A stretch of DNA of 64,000 bases from Posidonia oceanica (taxonomy: Eukaryota > Streptophyta > Magnoliopsida > Alismatales > Posidoniaceae): the NCBI GenBank assembly GCA_037176725.1, contig JAZBRS010000077.1, forward strand, positions 1,922,001 through 1,986,000, in the 5' to 3' direction. A program made the position numbers and the translations under genes. Positions 31,122-40,640 of the stretch are shown piece by piece (positions within the stretch are counted from its first letter, which is position 1; each line of letters starts with the position of its first letter). Under the pieces are notes generated by a model. It saw only the letters and a program-made list of their open reading frames with translations. It was not told the origin of the DNA and did no database searches.

Positions 31122-33377
31122 TCCGGAGATTGGAGGCGGTGCACTGGAGTGCAGTGGCGGTTTCGGCAGCACGTGGCGGTACCGAAGCTGCTTTGGTGAC
31201 GTCGATCATTTGTTGCAATGGTGACCGGTGATAGAGCAGGTGCTGGAGGCTGCAGAAGTCGGCGGGCAATGCTGGGTTGAGTCACTAGACGTCCGACGGA
31301 GCTCGTGGAGCCATCCGTAGGGTCAGAGCTGTTCTGGTGCGCGGTGGAGCTACAGAAGCTTGCCGGAGAAGACGACTGTTGCTGCTGCTGTTCTGGCAAA
31401 CTATGGTTGCTGTGGCAACGTCTGGAGGTTGCAGGCGAGTGCTGCGAAGGTGCTGGTGCTACTGGATGCGCGCAGAGGACTCCGGAGCTGTGGGCCAACC
31501 TCTGCGAAATTTTGCAGAGAGGTCCGGCAAGGTCCAAGGTGGAGGGAGCTGCTGCTACTGGGCACCGGAACGGGTTGCTAGTAGCTAGGCAGAGCTGGCC
31601 GGGAGTAGAGGAGGGGTGGCGATAGCCTGGAATGCCGAATGGGCGTCGGCAGGGGCTAGCCATCATCGGAGAAGACAGAGCTCGTGATAGAGCTCGAAAA
31701 GCGGTATAAAGCACGAAATATTTAAATAAAACGCTAGTAAGCACCACTAGCATGCAAGGAAGCTAAATTTAATGCAGGTTACCTGCGCGGGAGGCTAAGG
31801 AGGGCTACCGATGGGCGGTGGGTGCGGTTGTCCGGCGGTGGGTTGCAGAGGCACGCAGAGGGCCGGGCGAGTTGCAGCGGGATGAGGGCGAGTTGCTAAC
31901 TCACCAAGGATGCTCCAGATGCCCTCAGAACTTGACTCCACTGCTTAGAGAAGAAAATCGGATTTTGGGTGGAATGTGGAAATTCTGGTGGATGGGGCTG
32001 TGCTGTGACTCTCTGGCCGTCCTCACACTCTCTGGGATCATGGGAGGCTAGGGAGGATGGTGGTGATGGTCTGGGATGCGTGTGAGGCTGGGTGATGTGA
32101 ATTTGCAGTGGTGCGGGCAGTGGGAAATTTGGGAAGCAAAGTGGGTTCTAGGGGGAAATGCGGAGGAATTCTGGGTGCTTGCTTGCTCTGGGAATTCTAG
32201 TGTGGTGAGGGGATTGCTGTGTAGGTGGTGTGGGGGTAAGGCAGAGGCTTGGGGAGTGGGAAACTGCGGTGAGGTGAGGCTGTGCAGAGGGTGGCTGTGA
32301 GTGTGTGTGTGAGCGGGTTTGGAGGAGGGATTTCGGTGGGAAGTAAGTGAAGTTAGTATGGATGGGAGAGGTAGTAAGTGGCGGGATAAGAAGGAGAAGA
32401 AAGAAGGACAAGGAGGAGGAAGGGGGAGGTGGCAAATAAAGAGGAAGTGCTGCCAATCGGTGGGAGAGGAGAAAATGCAGAAAAAAGAAGAAGATAGAGA
32501 AAGTGAATGGGAAACAGGTCGGGCCCGAGGGAGGAAAAAAGTAAAAAAGAAAAAAAGAAAGTGCTGGGCCAGGCCTAAAAGAGGAGGAAGAGAAATAAAA
32601 AAGAAAAAAGAAAGAAAGGAAGAAAGGAGGGAGGAGGAAAGAAGAAAAAAAAGAAGGGAAGAAGGGTGGAAGCGGGCTGGGCCCAAAAAAGGAAAAAAAG
32701 GTAGAGAAGATGGCAGTTGGGCTGGGCTAGAAAAAGGGAAAGAAAAAAGAAAAGAAAGAAAGAAAGAAGGAAAGAAAGAAGGAAGGAAAGAAAGAGAGAA
32801 AGAAAGGGGGAGACTTGGACTGGGCCTAATGGGCCCGTGAAGAATAAGAAGAAGAGGAGGAAAAGGAAAAGAGGAAAAAGTGGATGAAGTGGGTTGGGCT
32901 TAGGAAGAAAGGGAGAGAAAAGAAAGAAGAAGAGGAGGGGAAGGGAGGAGAGGAAAAAAAAGAAAAAGAAATTAAAAATCAAATAGAATAAAATGAAATA
33001 AAAATAAAATAACGAAAAGAGAAGAAACGAGGAAGAGAAAGAGTGGACTGGGCCTATTGGGCTAGTGGAAAAAAGAAGGGAAGAAAGAAAGAAAGAAAAA
33101 GGAGAAAAAGAGAGAAGAGAAAGAAGAGAAAGCAGAAGAAAAAGAAGGAGAAGAAGAGAAGAAAGAAGGAGAAGGGCTTGGCTTGGCTTATGCATGGGTG
33201 TGTCCTGTGCTAACCTAGGGTTTGACCTAGGGTTTAAATGCTAACCTTGGGTTTAACCTAGTGTTTAGGAGATGCAAACCTAGAGCACTTCTAGGGTTTT
33301 GGAGAGTGTTTTTGAGTTTTAAAAAAAAGGTTTCTAAGAGAACCACCAAATGAGCATGTCAAAATGGAGTGTCTACA
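31122..33377 (-). repeat. 3' LTR of element B, first half
   Basis: On the minus strand it starts TGTAGACACTCC at 33,377, followed by leader-like, GA-rich (plus strand) and then GC-rich sequence with CCGGAG words, in the same order as in C's LTR (45,718 down to about 42,400). It ends without an LTR terminus at 31,122. The missing terminal half is at 8,943-11,206. The many Lys/Glu-rich or Leu/Ser/Phe-rich ORFs are products of the purine tract. Confidence 0.8.
32310..33180 (+). repeat. Long polypurine tract in B's LTR
   Basis: About 870 bp of almost pure A and G on the plus strand (GAAAGAAAGAAGG, GGAGGAAGAG and similar), with rare GGGCTGGGCC interruptions spaced by 60-130 bp. C has a shorter relative at 44,020-44,230. 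Such tracts can form triplex DNA. Confidence 0.8.
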
Positions 33378-33393
33378 GATGCCCCTCCTTGAG
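33378..33393 (-). other. Polypurine tract of element B
   Basis: Minus strand CTCAAGGAGGGGCATC, adjacent to the LTR start, matching A and C. Confidence 0.78.
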
Positions 33394-34069
33394 CGAGGTC
33401 AAGCGAAGCGAGACCGTGGCTCAAGGTTGACAAGACACCCCACCCGACGCCAGAGAGAGCCAGATGTTGCTGTAGGCATGAGTCACTTATCCAGTGGATA
33501 CACCAGAAATCATGATCCGTTGCTAAGATGCGAATGCAGAATGCAACTGCGAATGCAGATATGGATGCTGATGCAATGCAGATATGGATGCTGACGCAAT
33601 GCTGATATGATGCTGATGCAATGCTGATGCGAATGCTGATGCAAATGCTAATGTTGAACCAAAAATGAACCAGTGCATGATGCTGTGCATGAAGGGATGT
33701 TGTGCTGATGCATGGTGATACAAAGTGATGTGAATGCAACTATCTAGCAAGGGAATGCTGGTGCAGTGCTGTGCGATGCGTGCTGATGCAATGCGATGCA
33801 AGGAAAGCAGAAAGTGCTATGATGCAACGCGACAAGTCGGTGGCTAGTCCGAACTTGCACAAAAGCCGCTCCTGACAAGACTAATGTGCTTGTCATCCGC
33901 GACGCCAGACATTTAGCAGATGTCATCCGAGCAGTTAGGGCTGCCAGCCCAAAGGAGCAAAGGGGCACAACACCAAAGGCAGCGAAGAGACGCCCCTGGT
34001 ACTAGGAAAGGATGCTAGATAGCTTGACGGTTGTCAACCAAGCAGTTAGGGCTGCCAGCTTGTAGGGGA

Positions 34070-35620
34070 ACAGATGCAGCTTGTCCTCGCCTAAGGAAAC
34101 AAGCAAGCGGCCAAAGCAACTCAAGGGGCCCAGATTCCCAAAGTGTGTGGGAGGAGAGGCATCTCTTCCAGCCAAATAGGAAGGTAATCAAGAAAAGAAG
34201 AAAGGGGGAGGGCAAGCGGGGGCATCATCCACACGGAGCGAAGCCATGCAGGGGCTGATCCTCGCACGACGATATAGGGAAGGACTCCAAGCATACGGGG
34301 TCCTGAGAAAAGCTTGTCCTCACTCGAGGAAGCAAGCACAGTTTTCATGCAGACGGAGCTGGAAAAGGCTTGTCCTCGCCCAAGGAAGCAAGCGGGGGAT
34401 TCCGCACGGATAGAATCTGAGGGGGGCTTGTCCTCGCCCGAGGAAGCAAACGGAGCCTATTCCTCTCTCGAGGAAACAAACATGGTTCTTCGTCCGCACG
34501 GAGTGAAGTCGTTAAGGGGGCTCGTCCCCAGCCAGGGAAACTAACGGGCCTGATCCTCGCTCGAGGAAACAGGGGGGACTTCGTCCGCACGGAGCGAAGT
34601 TGCAGGGGGGCTTGTCCTCACACGAGGAAGCAAGCAGGCTTATCCTCGCCCGAGGAAGCAAACAAGCGGGACTCCGTCTGCACAGAGCGGAGTCACGCGG
34701 AAGGAAAGAAGAAAGAGGCTTGTCCTCGCCCGAGGAAGCAAGCAGGTAGGACTCCGTCTGCATGGAGTGGAGTCGTGCAAAAAGAAAAAAGGCTTGTCCT
34801 CGCCCGAGGAAGCAAGCAGGAGGGAAAGAAGAAAGAGGCTTGTCCTCACTTGAGGAAGCAAGCAGGCGGGACCCCATTCGCACCTAGCGGAGTCGCGCGA
34901 AAACAAAAAATGCTTATCCTCGCCTGAGGAAGCAAGCAGGAGGGAAAGAAGAAAGAGGCTTGTCCTCGCCCAAGGAAGCAAGCAAGCAGGACCCCGTCTG
35001 CACGGAGCGGAGTCACGCGAAAAGAAAAAAGAAGCTTGTCCTCGCTCGAGGAAGCAAGCAAGAGAGGAAGGCAGGCTTCCAAGAACGTGCGAGGGAAGAG
35101 AGGCATCTCCTCTGGCCGAACTAGAAGGCAAGCAGGAAAGAAAGAAAGGGGGAGGGCAAGCAGGGGCATCGTCTGCACGGAGCGAAGCCACGCAAGGGCT
35201 GATCCTCACACGAGGATACAGGGAAGGACTCCGAGCATACGGGGTCCGAGAAGAGCTTGTCCTCGCCCAAGGAAGCAAGTGCGGGACTTCGTCCGCATGG
35301 AGCGAAGTCGTCGAAGGGGGGCTTGTCCTCACACGAGGAAGCAAGCGGGGCACGCATAGGCTTGTCCTCAGTCGAGGAACAAGCGGGCCTGATGCTCGCA
35401 TGAGGAAACAGGGAAACTCCATCCGCACGGAGCTGCGCTGGTACTTGTCCTCGCCTAAGGAAGCAAGCAGGGCTGATCCTCGCACAAGGAAACAGACAGG
35501 GGCTCCATCCGCACAAAGCCCAGCAAAGGCTTGTCCCCGCACGAGGAAGCAAGCGGGCCTGACCTCGCACGAGGAAATAGGCAGAGGACTTCGTCCGTAC
35601 GAGGCAAAGTCGTGCGAAGA
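34070..35620. repeat. Array of two interleaved hairpin types in B's 3' UTR
   Basis: Type 1 is GCTTG-TCCTCG-CC-CGAGGA-AG-CAAGC (for example 34,427, 34,719, 34,795), seen about twenty times. The form TCCTCACTTGAGGA near 34,848 keeps pairing by changing both arms. Type 2 is GACTCCG...CGGAGTC (for example 34,669-34,693), with GACTTCG...CGAAGTC near 35,286-35,310 as a paired variant. The two types alternate in places with purine-rich spacers. Confidence 0.85.
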
Positions 35621-35861
35621 GAAAAGAAGGGGGGAGGGGAGCGATACCAGAGGGCAGTTAAAAAAGACGCCCCTAGTATCAGGAATGATACCGGGGGATA
35701 GCCAAAGCGTCCCCGGCATCGAGAAAGCGAAGAAATGCAAACAAAATTGACGTGTTTGCCAAATGAGTAGTTAGGGATACCAGCCTGGAGCGAACTAGGC
35801 AAAAGCGCTGCGGCATTGCTTACTTGACGGCATGGGTCTGCAGAGGTTCTTGCATGCATGT

Positions 35862-36083
35862 TGATTGCAGGGGGAACTTTGCTGCAGCTCCCTTGCTGAG
35901 AGTGTTGACTGCATGTTGCTTGTGGGGGGAACTTTGTTGCAACTCCCTTGCTGAGGATGCTGATTGCATGTTGCTTGCGGGGGGGACTTTGCTGCAGCTC
36001 CTTGCTGAGAGTGTTGATTGCATGTTGCTTACGGGGGGGACTTTGCTGTAGCTCCCTTGCTGAGAGTGCTGATTGCAGGTTGC
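35862..36083 (-). repeat. 60-bp tandem repeat, about four units
   Basis: Plus-strand units read GGGGGAACTTTGCTGCAGCT then CCCTTGCTGAGAGTGCTGAT and TGCATGTTGCTTG with small changes. It is part of B's 3' UTR. Its periodic frame is not a real gene. Confidence 0.8.
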
Positions 36084-36367
36084 TAACTCTCTGAAGTGCT
36101 TGATGCGTGTTCTGCAGTATCTTGGCAGGAACTAAATATGCATAGGGCAGGGCATGCAACTCAAACAAATGGCATGAAACATCTTTGTATAGATTGAATC
36201 TTTGGTTACATGCCTATGCTAGGCAAAGAAAAAAAACAGTATGATTCAAAAAAACTGAACAAGCAAGCAACCACATGGATGCTCTAACTGGTTCAAGCCT
36301 TCTTCGATTTCCTGGTGTCTAAGAACTGTGGGGCGCCAGGTGGAATATCGCTGATGGGCTAGAGTCC

Positions 36368-37486
36368 CTACACCTCAGTGACATACTCAAGAATACATCC
36401 TGAGCCTTTTGCTATTGCTATGTCAGTTGACTGCACTCCATGTTGCATTAGGTCTGCTAGCTCTGCTGTTGCGGCTGTTGAATTAAGCGGATAGGGCTGC
36501 AGGAGCTTGGGCGCTGTGCTATCAACATAGACGCCTTGCCAGAAGCCAAACTGCCGCATGACCCGGATAGGGTGGTATTCCACACCCCCAGTGAATCCTG
36601 GCAGCACCACAAGTTGCATGTCGTGGGTGCCAAAGAAGACTGTGAATGGCTCTGCTGTGGATGGGAAGATGTGCCATGTTACTACATCATCTATCAAGTT
36701 TGACAGCTTCTCATGCTCTTCTGGGACGCTCTTTATGGTCCTTGCATGGCTACTGCTGCAGTATGCTTCGATGGCATGCCTTTGAGGGCGTAGAATGTCC
36801 ATCTCTAGGTGTGCAGCTAGCTAGATCTGCACGAATGCTCCGCAGCCGTAGAAGTGGCGGCAGCGGTGTGAGATGCGGTCCAGTCCGCGGTAAGTCTCTG
36901 CTAGGACGACTGGTGCCAGGTCGATCTTTCGGGTCACCACAGCAAGTGTGATCTTGGCGACCTCAATTGCAACTGTCATCCGGCCGTGGCTGAAGATCAG
37001 CTCGCCTAGGAAGCGGGTGATGAATCCCCGAAGCCAAAGCTCATCTCCTAGCTCGGCATGCTTGTTGGCAGCTTTGTCAAAGTATGCTAGGCGAAGAATG
37101 GGCGCAGGCCCACTGGTGCAGACTAATCTTTGTTGGCAGTCTATCGTGGAGAGCCTAGTTAGCTGGCTCAGAGCTGCCGCATAGCCATCGTGCCTCATGA
37201 ACACAGTCGGTCCCATGATATTGGAGAAGCCGCAGATCCAGCGTGCTTCCTCCAGCATGGGTGTTAGCTCTGTTCTCCCGAAGTGGAAGACAAGATGTGC
37301 TAGTTTCCAAAACCTTGCTACAGCACAGAGGAGATGTCGGCTCACCTCCACATCAGTTGCTCTTAGAAGCTTGGATGGTATGCTCCATGTGCGTAGCCTC
37401 TTGCGATCACCCTCGGTGAGCTTGCTAATCCACCCGCGTAAGGTCTCAGAGCAATGCATGGGGGTTACCAGAGTAGGGTAACCCAT
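36368..37486 (-). pseudogene. Accessory ORF of element B (DUF7745 / plant mobile domain-like), one internal stop
   Basis: This is the full-length counterpart of the C protein: ATG at 37,484-37,486 (MGYPTLVTPMHCSETL) to TAG at 36,368-36,370, about 372 codons. The frame is kept throughout, with one internal TAG near 36,821 at a TGG codon conserved in C (VQI*LAAHLEM). Core motifs are FHFGRTELTPMLEEA, GDELWLRGFITRFLGELIF, KIDLAPVVLAETYRGLDRISHRC, EPFTVFFGTHDMQLVVLPGF and EYHPIRVMRQFGF. The final TAG lies at the codon that is CAA in A and TGA in C; about 24 codons beyond it remain in frame except for a TAG and end in a basic KSKKA. No signal peptide or membrane segment is seen. Confidence 0.82.
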
Positions 37487-38778
37487 TACGTAGGAGGGAG
37501 AATGCAGGAAGCTGGCGTAGAATTCTCGGGTACCTGTAGCCAAGGTTACAGTTTACAGATCAGACACAAGCATGTAACAACTGGCTGATAAAGAAGCAGA
37601 TTTCAAAGCTAGCAAAGCAGTTTAGCATGTTCAACAATTAGCATTCAAAACGCAGGCATTAAGCATATTCAAACAAAGGCAGTTTTGCTTGCACAGGGGA
37701 ATGGCTGGTCGATGCTCTGGACCGACGCAGCTCGAAAGAGGTCAATGCATGCTCGCTAGAAGTACTGTCTCAATGCCGGGCTTTGCAGAGCGGGATGATA
37801 AAGGAAAGGGAATGATCGATGCTGTGTATGCATGCATGGTTTATGATTGATGTGCGGTGGATATGTGCATGAATTATGATTGCTATGCTATAGATATATG
37901 CATGATATATGATATGTTGTAGCCCTCAACATACGGAGTGCTTAGTGCCTACTGTAGAGGAAGAGAGTGGTCCCTGACTCACTGGACTCTACTCAAACTC
38001 CTAACTTGCTAGTGGCGCTCTGGAAAGCGTTATTGTAGTGCTTGGGTAGTGGTGTTATGAGAACAGGCTCCAGGCCAAACTCTCAAGGACCTATACCTAC
38101 TCTTTTCCTTCATTTTTTTTGCTTTGCTCCCTCATAGGCGTGCAGGTTTCCCCTATCCCTAACTTGGAGGTAATGGGCACCTAGTTGGAAGCTGCGGAGC
38201 TGCTTGCTAGACAGGAGTGGCTAGACCCTGTGGGAGTTGTAGATTTGCCAGGCGCGAACTTCGACTTTTCTCCAAGGTAAGTTGGAGGGATGAGGTTACG
38301 CCGCACGCCTCTATCTCTAGGGCCTACTTCTGTCTTCGCCTTCTATTTCCTTGCTTTTTTCTTTTGCACCCATGCTTAGACATATATTCTTTGCTCAAAC
38401 TCTTGCTCACACCCTAGCATTTTATCTCCCTTGGGAGGTGCAAGTCCTAAGGGGTTTGGGTATTTCGCCTATTCTCACTGAGTGGTGGCTCCCTCACTAG
38501 CTAAGACATCTAAGTAGTGTCAGGTGAGGTAGAGTAGACTCCTTCCAGAGCAGGCAAGCACTTCCGATTTCATCATCGGGCTGAATGCAATGCATGATTT
38601 TTGCTGATGATTTTTTGGATTTTGAATGAGATATGCTGAAAGAGGTGACAATGCATGGATATGTGCAAAAGGGTGCAAGAATGCAGAGGGGAAGGGTTGG
38701 AATGCACAAGAATGTACAAAGGTGATGAGAATGCAAAGGATAGGACTGGAGAGAATGCTCAGCAAGGCGAGGACTGAA
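37487..38778 (-). other. Element B spacer between pol and accessory ORF
   Basis: Non-coding. Blocks are shared with C, for example the stretch around GGAGCCACCA and TAGATGTCTTAG words near 38,490-38,560 (C: 51,120-51,220), and a shorter A-rich tract on the minus strand near 38,110. ORFs here are short and not conserved. Confidence 0.6.
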
Positions 38779-39747
38779 CTACTGATAGTACTTCTTGAGG
38801 TAGCATGTGTTGACCAGCTCTGACTGCCCAGCCTGGTCCATGTCCTCAAGAATTGCTGTGCCGCCAGAGAATGTCTGCTTGACCATAAAGGGGCCACGCC
38901 AGTTGGGTCAGAATTTGCCTCGACCGTCTGGCAAGTGGATGGCTCGCAGGACGAGATCTCCTGGTTGGAAGCTTCTGGACCGCACTTTCTTCAGGTACGC
39001 TCTAGCCATCCGCTTCTAGTAGCAGTGAGCATTGTGCATTGCTTGCAATCTGCGCTCGACCAATCAGGTTGAGCTGAACGTAGCGGTCTTCGACCCACTC
39101 TGCTTCTTCCAGCTCAGCTTCTCATAGGATCCGTAGTGAAGGGATCTCTACATCGACGGGTAGCACTACCTCCATGCCGTACGCTAGTGAGTACGGGTGG
39201 CCCTTGTCGAGGTCCGCACTGATGTCCTATATGCCCAGAGTGTGTACAGAAGCTTGTCATGCCAGTCCTTGTGGGTTTCTGCCATCTTTTTCATTATTTT
39301 CACAATGTTTTTGTTGGCAGACTCCACTACTCCATTCATCTGCGGCCGATAGGGCAAGGATCTGTGATGCTTGATCTGGAGGTTTTGCAGGAACTCCTCA
39401 ATCTTCTTCGCAATGAAGTTCGAGCCGTTATCAGAGATGATTGCATGCGAGACCCCATACTGGGCGATGATGTTGTTTCTAATGAACTTCTCTGTCGCCA
39501 CGGCTGTGACTGCCTTGTAGGAGGTTGCTTTCACCCACTTAGTGAAGTAGTCTATCGCTACCAAGATGAAGCGATGACCATTCGAAGCAGTAGGGTGTAT
39601 AGCGCCGATGACATTAATCCCCTAAGTGGAGAAGGGCCATGGCGAGGACATGCTGTGCAGTTGCTGCGGGGGAGCGTGCATTAGATTACCATGGATCTGG
39701 CAGTTATGGCATCTACGCACAAACTAGTAGCAGTCTGCCTCCATGGT
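38779..39747 (-). pseudogene. pol (IN): Integrase C-terminal two thirds of element B, cut by C
   Basis: It starts at the insertion point of C (39,747), within the zinc-binding part (MEADCY, then a TAG, then CHNCQ), and runs to the native end YYQ with TAG at 38,779-38,781. The acidic triad is visible: VAIDYFTKW (about 39,555), ISDNGSNF (about 39,435) and NGVVESANK (about 39,335). A frame change near 39,190 and scattered stops break it. The N-terminal part and the rest of pol should resume on the far side of C, beyond the window. Confidence 0.85.
39743..39747. other. Candidate target-site repeat of element C (ATGGT)
   Basis: These are the five bases of B's integrase next to the C LTR terminus. 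The second copy should follow C's 5' LTR at roughly 67.6 kb in this coordinate system, outside the window. Confidence 0.5.
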
Positions 39748-40379
39748 TGTAGCAATCCCGATCGGAATCAGGCTCGCTATTAGCGGCAATTGGATCCGAG
39801 GAAGAGGCTCAACTCGAAAACACTTAAAATCGAGGAGAAAAGAGAAAGATAAGACAAATCAGAGTCGCCACCATGTCCATTAACGGGAGACAAGGAAAAC
39901 CGGGGGAAATGCGTGAATTAACACGCAAAACCAAGCAAGGAATGCAAAGCAAAGCAATGCAAGGGAAAACAAATGCAAATGCATGCAAAAGGGATGACTC
40001 TAGCCTAGGATAAGGGCAGTATGGTCATTGCGGGCCAAAAGACAGGGCAAGGACTCCTGTTACGTGCGGGGAAGGTGTTAGGCACCCCCGACATGCCCGA
40101 GAATCAGTCTTTCTAGGCTTACGCTCGCATACGCGGAGAAATGCAGGATTGAATGCCTATGTGCCTATGAATGCCTAAATGAATGCTCAAGGTGTGCTCT
40201 AAGTGGGAGGATGCAGAGCAAGGAAGCAAACGTGCTGTCTAAGTGCTCAGCTACGCTGTCTGTGTTCCGAACCGGGCGAAACCTGGCTCGTGAGAACTCC
40301 AGGCAGTAAGCATCACAGCCCTATATGCAAATGCAAGCGAAAAAGCAAAACAACGGCAAAACCATGCAATGCGATCGAC

Positions 40380-40640
40380 ATGCAAAAGAAAACAGCGTAA
40401 AACACGCAAAACGAGGCGAAAAACAAGAAAGCGTGCAAAACGGTGCAAAAAGACAAGATTGGCACGCAAAACGGGCGAGAAAGCAAGGCGGCACGCAAAT
40501 CGGTGCAAAAGACGATGTCGGGCACGCAAAACTGTGCCAAAAACAGGGCGAGCGCGCAAAACGGCGTGAAAGACAAAGTAGGCACGCAAAACGGTGCCAA
40601 AACAAGAGCGGGCACGCAAAACAGTGCCAAAAGCAGTGAG
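40380..40640. repeat. Tandem repeat, about 30-bp unit, in C's LTR
   Basis: Units of GCACGCAAAACGGTGCCAAA-type sequence. The 5' LTR (62,280-62,515) has one unit fewer, which accounts for the net 30-bp difference between the two LTRs. Confidence 0.8.

Larger units (their letters stand above)
33394..36367 (-). other. Element B 3' UTR
   Basis: This region has a microsatellite-like part (33,530-33,800, GATGCTGATGCAAT words), GGGCTGCCAGCCC modules (33,935-33,955, 34,045-34,065), the hairpin array at 34,070-35,620, the AAATTGACGTGTTTGCC module shared with E (35,740-35,760), a 60-bp tandem repeat (35,862-36,083) and the conserved tail of the accessory ORF after its stop. Confidence 0.72.
8943..39747 (-). 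mobile_element. Element B: Tat-type retrotransposon split by A and by C
   Basis: The minus-strand pieces belong together: 3' LTR end half (8,943-11,206), 3' LTR start half (31,122-33,377), 3' UTR (33,378-36,367), accessory ORF (36,368-37,486), spacer, and the end of integrase (38,779-39,747). Element A (11,207-31,121) lies inside the LTR and element C (from 39,748) inside integrase. The two LTR halves are complementary in content: the left one matches the terminal part of C's LTR and the right one the first part. The rest of pol, gag and the 5' LTR should lie to the right of C, outside the window. Confidence 0.8.

Noticed and set aside
32048..33195. Long Lys/Glu-rich (plus) and Leu/Ser/Phe-rich (minus) ORFs.
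   Set aside because: They are translations of a polypurine/polypyrimidine tract, on both strands at once, with no conserved motif.
31122..33377. A separate convergent element whose LTR was inserted in A's 3' LTR.
   Set aside because: The segment lacks an LTR terminus and supplies exactly the half that is missing at 8,943-11,206, so it is B's LTR split by A.
34640..35740. A 366-codon ORF on the minus strand with repeated ASSGEDK-like peptides.
   Set aside because: It is a translation of the hairpin array in B's 3' UTR. The repeat is at DNA level and the frame is not kept in other elements.
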